Source: Nitrososphaerota archaeon | Lineage (GTDB): Archaea; Thermoproteota; Nitrososphaeria_A; Caldarchaeales; Calditenuaceae | Assembly: GCA_009889515.1 (NCBI GenBank) | Contig: WUQR01000139.1 | Coordinates: 62,001 to 126,000, forward strand | Reading direction: 5' to 3' | Length of the DNA stretch: 64,000 nucleotides | In this document: piece by piece, positions 61,401-64,000 of the stretch | How positions within the stretch are numbered: position 1 is the stretch's first letter | How the letters are laid out: each line of letters starts with the position of its first letter | Program-made: the position numbers and the translations under genes | The notes under the pieces: generated by a model | The model's database searches: none | What the model was told of the DNA's origin: nothing | Seen by the model: only the letters and a program-made list of their open reading frames with translations

Positions 61401-61881
61401 GGGGGCTATAACGATGCCTGGGTTCACAGACGAGCAAATAATGGCGCAAATAGACGCGGCGCTAGCTGAGAACCCGGAGGAGAAGGCAATAGTCTTCGCC
61501 TGTAACTGGTGCAGCTACGCAGGAGCAGACCTAGCAGGTATCCTCAAGATACAGTACCCGCCTACATGCAGGGTCATACGGACAATGTGCTCTGCACGCG
61601 TTTCGCAGAAGCTAATTTTGCACGCATTCAAGAAGGGTGCCGGGGCCGTCTTCGTAACAGGCTGTTGGCCACAGGACTGCCACTACAACTACGCCAACCT
61701 CAACACTAAGAGACGATACGAGCAATGGCTCAAAATAATACAGGCCCGCAACATAGATCCGAAGAGGCTCCAGCTACACTGGATAAGCGCCGCAGAGGCC
61801 AAGAGGTTTGCAGAGAAGATGACTGAGGCCCACGAGGTCGTGATGAGTCTGAAAAAGGCGAAGATGGAGGTGAGCGGCTAA
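58495..61881 (+). CDS. HdrA-HdrA'-MvhD fusion (heterodisulfide reductase subunit A type)
   Basis: 1128 residues, three units. Unit 1 (1-430): FAD site 'VIGGGIAGVQASLDL' near 6-20, 'DKNFPTMDCSICIEAPKLSEV', then inserted iron-sulfur motifs 'CTRCGDCVPACP' (107-118) and 'CNRCVEACGPKC' (from 164), and 'CSRVCC'. Unit 2 (about 450-975): the HdrA N-terminal motif 'FICHCGSNIAGVVD' (about 452), a second FAD site near 591-600, 'RGCSRYCCQTI', and C-terminal ferredoxin motifs 'CTKCMRCAQVCP' and 'CQGCGACVAECN'. Unit 3 (about 1000-1128): an MvhD domain ('FACNWCSYAGAD', 'GCWPQDCHYNYAN'). Two flavins and at least four cubanes suggest electron bifurcation. The layout also recalls QmoA+QmoB joined. GTG 58495 or TTG 58504 (six bases after GGAGGTGA). 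Confidence 0.9.
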   Translation: MRGLADAVLVIGGGIAGVQASLDLAKAGAKVYLVEKSPVIGGRMAALDKNFPTMDCSICIEAPKLSEVMQNKNIKVLTLAEVVEVRGEAGNFHVKVVQKPRFVTDECTRCGDCVPACPVILKNEFDVGMGARKAIYLPFDQAEPGTYVIDIEHCLNKPPNYLPCNRCVEACGPKCIDFEMREKIHELNVGAIIVAAGSDLFDASLIPEFGYGRHPDILTAMELERLLQSSGPSRGEVIKPSNHRHPERVAFILCVGARDKRFYSFCSRVCCMYSIKEALQLVDHGIKDVTIFYMDIRAYGKGFDEMFERAKKSGVRFIRSRPGRVIPNGEGIDVVYEDTTTGELRRETFDMVVLSTALVPSEELNRLAKTLGIEVGEDGFIKSYEIDGDFVGTSRRGIYVCGCASGPKDIPDSVTEAGAAAAKALTHLTSRSVEPEIFEETIDALGEPRVGVFICHCGSNIAGVVDIKTAVEQSKKIPYVVHVEDQRFSCSGAGTKHIENVIREKRLNRIVIAACSPKTHSPTFMRACARAGLNPYLIEMANIRNLNSWVHKNQPEEATRKAIDLISMAVAKVVRQNPMTKLFTPVQQKALVIGGGVAGITAATALAEMGFETHLVEKEHELGGLLRHLKEIAPSGIDAQRFLQWKIKQLERSGAKVHLGTEVTEVTGFVGNYHVKLSNGEELDVGAIILATGGKVHEPNWPIIGTDRPKVVTLLEYEMDGVPKDASNIVFIGCVGSRNLNRGCSRYCCQTITYHALKLRKSGKNVSVIVKDVRTYGRGAEELYRKACEEGVRFIRVGTEKPIEDLVQIGEGGITVRDITIGETLNIPADYVVLATAIDPPGEIAAAQQLRVAKDSEGFFLELHPKLGPVESITQGVFLAGVAQGPKDVRESISQGLAAAAKAAALLTSPQLEKEPFIPVIDPQKCTKCMRCAQVCPYGAIRGELRKWIEIIPGLCQGCGACVAECNVEGAITMPGFTDEQIMAQIDAALAENPEEKAIVFACNWCSYAGADLAGILKIQYPPTCRVIRTMCSARVSQKLILHAFKKGAGAVFVTGCWPQDCHYNYANLNTKRRYEQWLKIIQARNIDPKRLQLHWISAAEAKRFAEKMTEAHEVVMSLKKAKMEVSG

Positions 61882-63021
61882 ATGTACCAACTACTATCAG
61901 ACCTCGTCAAAGACAGGGATCTAGCCGAAAACATTGCGGCCTGCTTCCAGTGCGGAGCATGCACGGCCGCCTGCCCCCTCAACATATTTGACGGCCCCAA
62001 ACTAAGCCCAAGACAGCTTCTCCGAAGGATACAGCTAGGCCTCCCAGTAAACATCGACCCATACCTCTGCATGATGTGCAGGGCATGCGAATCAGTATGC
62101 CCGCGAAATGTTAAAGTCACAAGAGTAATTCAAGAGTTGAGGAGAATCTGGTTCAGGAGCAACAGAACCCCCGCACAACTCACTCAAGCCCTCTGGAGGG
62201 TCTATGAGGATGGAAACCCGTGGGGCTACCCCTCCCGGACAAGAGGCCAATGGCTCGACAAGCTGGGCTCAAACATAGCGAAGAAGAGAAGCGATACGCT
62301 CCTCTACATCGGATGCATCTCATCTTACGATATACGACTCCAGAGAATAGCATCCGCGATAGTGAAGCTCCTTCTTAAGGCAGGAGTCGATTTCACAGTC
62401 CTCGGAGACGAAGAGAGGTGTTGCGGCGACCCCGTCTTTCACGCCGGTGAGACAGACTTCCTTGAAGAACTGGTCAGCGAGAACATAGCCAAGTTCAACT
62501 CTCTAGGTATCAGGAGGATAATAGCCCTCTCCCCCCACTGCTACATCATGTTCCGGGACATCTATCCCAAGTATGGAGGAGAGTATGAGGTCCACCACTA
62601 CACAGAGTATCTCGCAGAGCTCATGGACGCGGGGAAACTATCACTCAATGCACAGCTAGATGCGAGAGTAACCTATCACGACCCATGCTATCTAGGTAGA
62701 TACGCAAAGATATACGAACAGCCTCGAAGACTGATAGAGAGTGTCAAACAACTTTCATTCTCAGAAATGAGCCTCTCAAAAGAACTATCCCTCTGCTGCG
62801 GAGGAGGAGGGGGGCGGATACTGTTGGAGTCAAAACCCGAGGAGAGACCATCAAACATGAGGGTAAAACAAGCAGTTGAAACAGGGTCAGAAATCTTGGT
62901 AACCTCGTGCCCCTACTGCATAATAAACTTCGAAGACTCTGCAAAGGTTCAGAAAGCACCCCTTAGGGTAATGGATGTTGCGGAGCTTCTAGAAGCTGCG
63001 GTAGGTGGTCAAGATGGGTGA
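61882..63021 (+). CDS. HdrC-HdrB fusion (HdrD-like, CCG domain protein)
   Basis: 379 residues. Residues 1-90 are an HdrC-type ferredoxin with 'CFQCGACTAACPLN' (about 21-34) and 'CMMCRACESVCPRN' (about 61-74). The rest is HdrB-like with two CCG units. The second is complete: Cys in 'DPCYLGRY', 35 residues, CC in 'LCCGGGG', then 'SCPYC'. The first has 'GCISSYD', 'RCCGDP' and 'SPHCY', i.e. it lacks one Cys of the CxxC, so probably one noncubane cluster only. This part would reduce a disulfide, quinone-like or other acceptor. ATG directly follows the HdrA-type stop (TAAATG). Confidence 0.9.
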   Translation: MYQLLSDLVKDRDLAENIAACFQCGACTAACPLNIFDGPKLSPRQLLRRIQLGLPVNIDPYLCMMCRACESVCPRNVKVTRVIQELRRIWFRSNRTPAQLTQALWRVYEDGNPWGYPSRTRGQWLDKLGSNIAKKRSDTLLYIGCISSYDIRLQRIASAIVKLLLKAGVDFTVLGDEERCCGDPVFHAGETDFLEELVSENIAKFNSLGIRRIIALSPHCYIMFRDIYPKYGGEYEVHHYTEYLAELMDAGKLSLNAQLDARVTYHDPCYLGRYAKIYEQPRRLIESVKQLSFSEMSLSKELSLCCGGGGGRILLESKPEERPSNMRVKQAVETGSEILVTSCPYCIINFEDSAKVQKAPLRVMDVAELLEAAVGGQDG

Positions 63022-63985
63022 GATATGGTCTTTCGTGGAAGTGGGGCCCGAAGGGATTGAGGATGTATCATTGGAGATAATCGGTAAAGCGGCTGAACTT
63101 GGGGCTCAGAGTAATACGAGAACTGCAGCCGTCCTAACAGGCTGGGGAATGGAAGAAATCGTCAAAGAAGTCTCAAGATACCCCGTCGACAAAGTGTACT
63201 ATGTTGAACACAGTGAACTGGCTGTCTATGACCCGGCGAAACACGCCATGGCCCTACACCAGCTGGTTGAGAGGGAGAAACCCGAGACAGTGCTTTTCGG
63301 AGCAACCTATAATGGGGTCGACATAGCCGCTAGGCTGGCCGTTAGGACTGGGGCAGGACTAATAGCCCATGTAACATACCTCGGCATAGACCCCTCAGAC
63401 GGGAGACTAATAGGACATGTACCGGGCTTTGGCGGGAGCATCGTAGCTGTCTGCAAATTCAGGCCAGGCGTCCTACAGATTGCGACGGTGAGGCCGGGAG
63501 TTTTCGAGAAGCCGAGCCCAACAGGGCGTGAGGCGGAGATCCAAAGGTTTAGCCCTGATCTCCATCCGACAGATGGGTGGAAAATAGTTGAGAGGCATGT
63601 GGCAAAGGTGGTGGACATTACGAGGGCTGAAAAAGTTGTTGTGGCAGGGATGGGGACCGGAGGAGACCTCACCCTCATCAAGACGCTCGCCGAGAAAATG
63701 GGTGCACAACTGGCGGTAACGAGGCCCCTAGCAGACCTAGGCCTTGCACCCAGAGACGTTCAAGTAGGCTCCACAGGCGTCAGCCTAAGATCTAAGATTG
63801 CTTTAATCCTAGGAGTTAGTGGAGCGTCACACTTCGTCTCAGGTATCCGCGATGTGAAGACAGTAATCTCGGTCAACATCGACAGAAACGCCCCGATATT
63901 CCAGTTCTCCGACTACTGCGTGGAAGCTGACCTATTCAAACTAGTTCCAAGGATTGTTGAGGAGCTTGAGAAGGAGGGTGGATGA
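63014..63985 (+). CDS. etfA: Electron transfer flavoprotein, alpha subunit
   Basis: About 323 residues from ATG 63014, eight bases inside the HdrCB gene (ATGGGTGA) and preceded by GGTGG; GTG 63005 is the longer choice. The N-terminal domain ('GEIWSFVEVGPEGIEDVSLEIIGKAAELG', 'LFGATYNGVDIAARLAVRTGAGL') and the FAD domain ('DVQVGSTGVSLRSKIALILGVSGASHF', 'APIFQFSDYCVEADLF') are complete. Where most EtfA proteins have 'SGA-x-QH', this one has 'SGASHF': Gln becomes His and the FAD-contacting His becomes Phe. That should alter the flavin potential. No added ferredoxin is fused. Confidence 0.92.
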   Translation: MGEIWSFVEVGPEGIEDVSLEIIGKAAELGAQSNTRTAAVLTGWGMEEIVKEVSRYPVDKVYYVEHSELAVYDPAKHAMALHQLVEREKPETVLFGATYNGVDIAARLAVRTGAGLIAHVTYLGIDPSDGRLIGHVPGFGGSIVAVCKFRPGVLQIATVRPGVFEKPSPTGREAEIQRFSPDLHPTDGWKIVERHVAKVVDITRAEKVVVAGMGTGGDLTLIKTLAEKMGAQLAVTRPLADLGLAPRDVQVGSTGVSLRSKIALILGVSGASHFVSGIRDVKTVISVNIDRNAPIFQFSDYCVEADLFKLVPRIVEELEKEGG

Positions 63986-63986
63986 A

Positions 63987-64000
63987 ATGGACATAGTGGT
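63987..64000 (+). CDS. Start of probable electron transfer flavoprotein beta subunit (cut by window edge)
   Basis: An ATG one base after the etfA stop, preceded by AAGGAGGGTG, opens a frame reading M-D-I-V-(V), a start typical of EtfB. Only four full codons are in the window; the assignment rests on position after etfA. Confidence 0.55.

Noticed and set aside
58495-63021. Sulfur-oxidising sHdr complex or Qmo complex of sulfate reducers
   Set aside because: No lipoate-binding protein gene, duplicate hdrC/hdrB set or aprAB/membrane QmoC is seen; fused MvhD and korDABC linkage differ from both, although the HdrA halves do recall QmoA/QmoB.

Overview
The window reads as a stretch of chromosome from a thermophilic archaeon. 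Archaeal marks are AT-rich TATA boxes about 25 bases upstream of many starts (leaderless mRNAs, many with TTG or GTG), prepilins with archaeal class III-type signal sequences, a Clp1-type polynucleotide kinase, an archaeo-eukaryotic-type primase-fold protein, KaiC-family ATPase, F420/flavin enzymes, and Kor and Hdr proteins. A probable bifunctional inositol-phosphate cytidylyltransferase/di-myo-inositol-phosphate synthase suggests growth at high temperature. Gene content fits a TACK-type lineage such as Caldarchaeales/Aigarchaeota or a relative, but no marker here fixes the taxon. Three tRNAs (Arg-GCG, Phe-GAA, Leu-TAG) are present. I saw no rRNA, CRISPR array, transposase or integrase, and no gene-free stretch longer than 300 bases.

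Layout. 1-9.8 kb: a type IV pilus-like locus (three prepilin-like proteins, a two-domain TadC/ArlJ-like membrane protein, a GspE/TadA-type ATPase) mixed with glycosylation genes (GT-C transferase, GT2, FkbM methyltransferase, a 42-residue ORF with a strong ribosome site). 9.9-16.1 kb: ABC-2 exporter, tRNA-Arg, a Holliday-junction-resolvase-like protein, and a translationally coupled KaiC ATPase/primase-fold pair, then AIM24 and PPOX proteins. 16.1-32.2 kb: carbohydrate region with a GHL6-type hydrolase, the inositol-phosphate enzyme, two sugar ABC importers that appear to share one MalK-type ATPase, a DegT-type aminotransferase, Clp1 kinase and an aldo/keto reductase. 32.2-46.7 kb: LLM flavin/F420 oxidoreductase, UbiA/MenA prenyltransferase, CPBP proteases, a surface-polysaccharide locus, a DsrE2-TusA-SQR-like-ArsR sulfur operon, MFS carrier, universal stress protein and a GH78 rhamnosidase.

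46.8-64 kb is the most striking part. One cluster (minus strand) holds an acetoacetyl-CoA-synthetase-like ligase, a methyltransferase, an acyl-CoA dehydrogenase, two thiolase-fold proteins lacking the usual nucleophilic Cys and GHP His, and two DUF35 zinc-ribbon/OB proteins. Facing away from it, behind a Cys-containing putative regulator, is a tightly overlapped operon: korDABC, a 1128-residue HdrA-HdrA'-MvhD fusion, an HdrC-HdrB fusion, etfA and the first codons of a probable etfB. Together they suggest a soluble flavin-based electron-bifurcating or confurcating system linking 2-oxoacid oxidation (ferredoxin) and acyl-CoA oxidation (ETF) through heterodisulfide-reductase-type modules, in a cell with no methanogenesis genes in view. 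That link is inference; gene identities and order are read directly.
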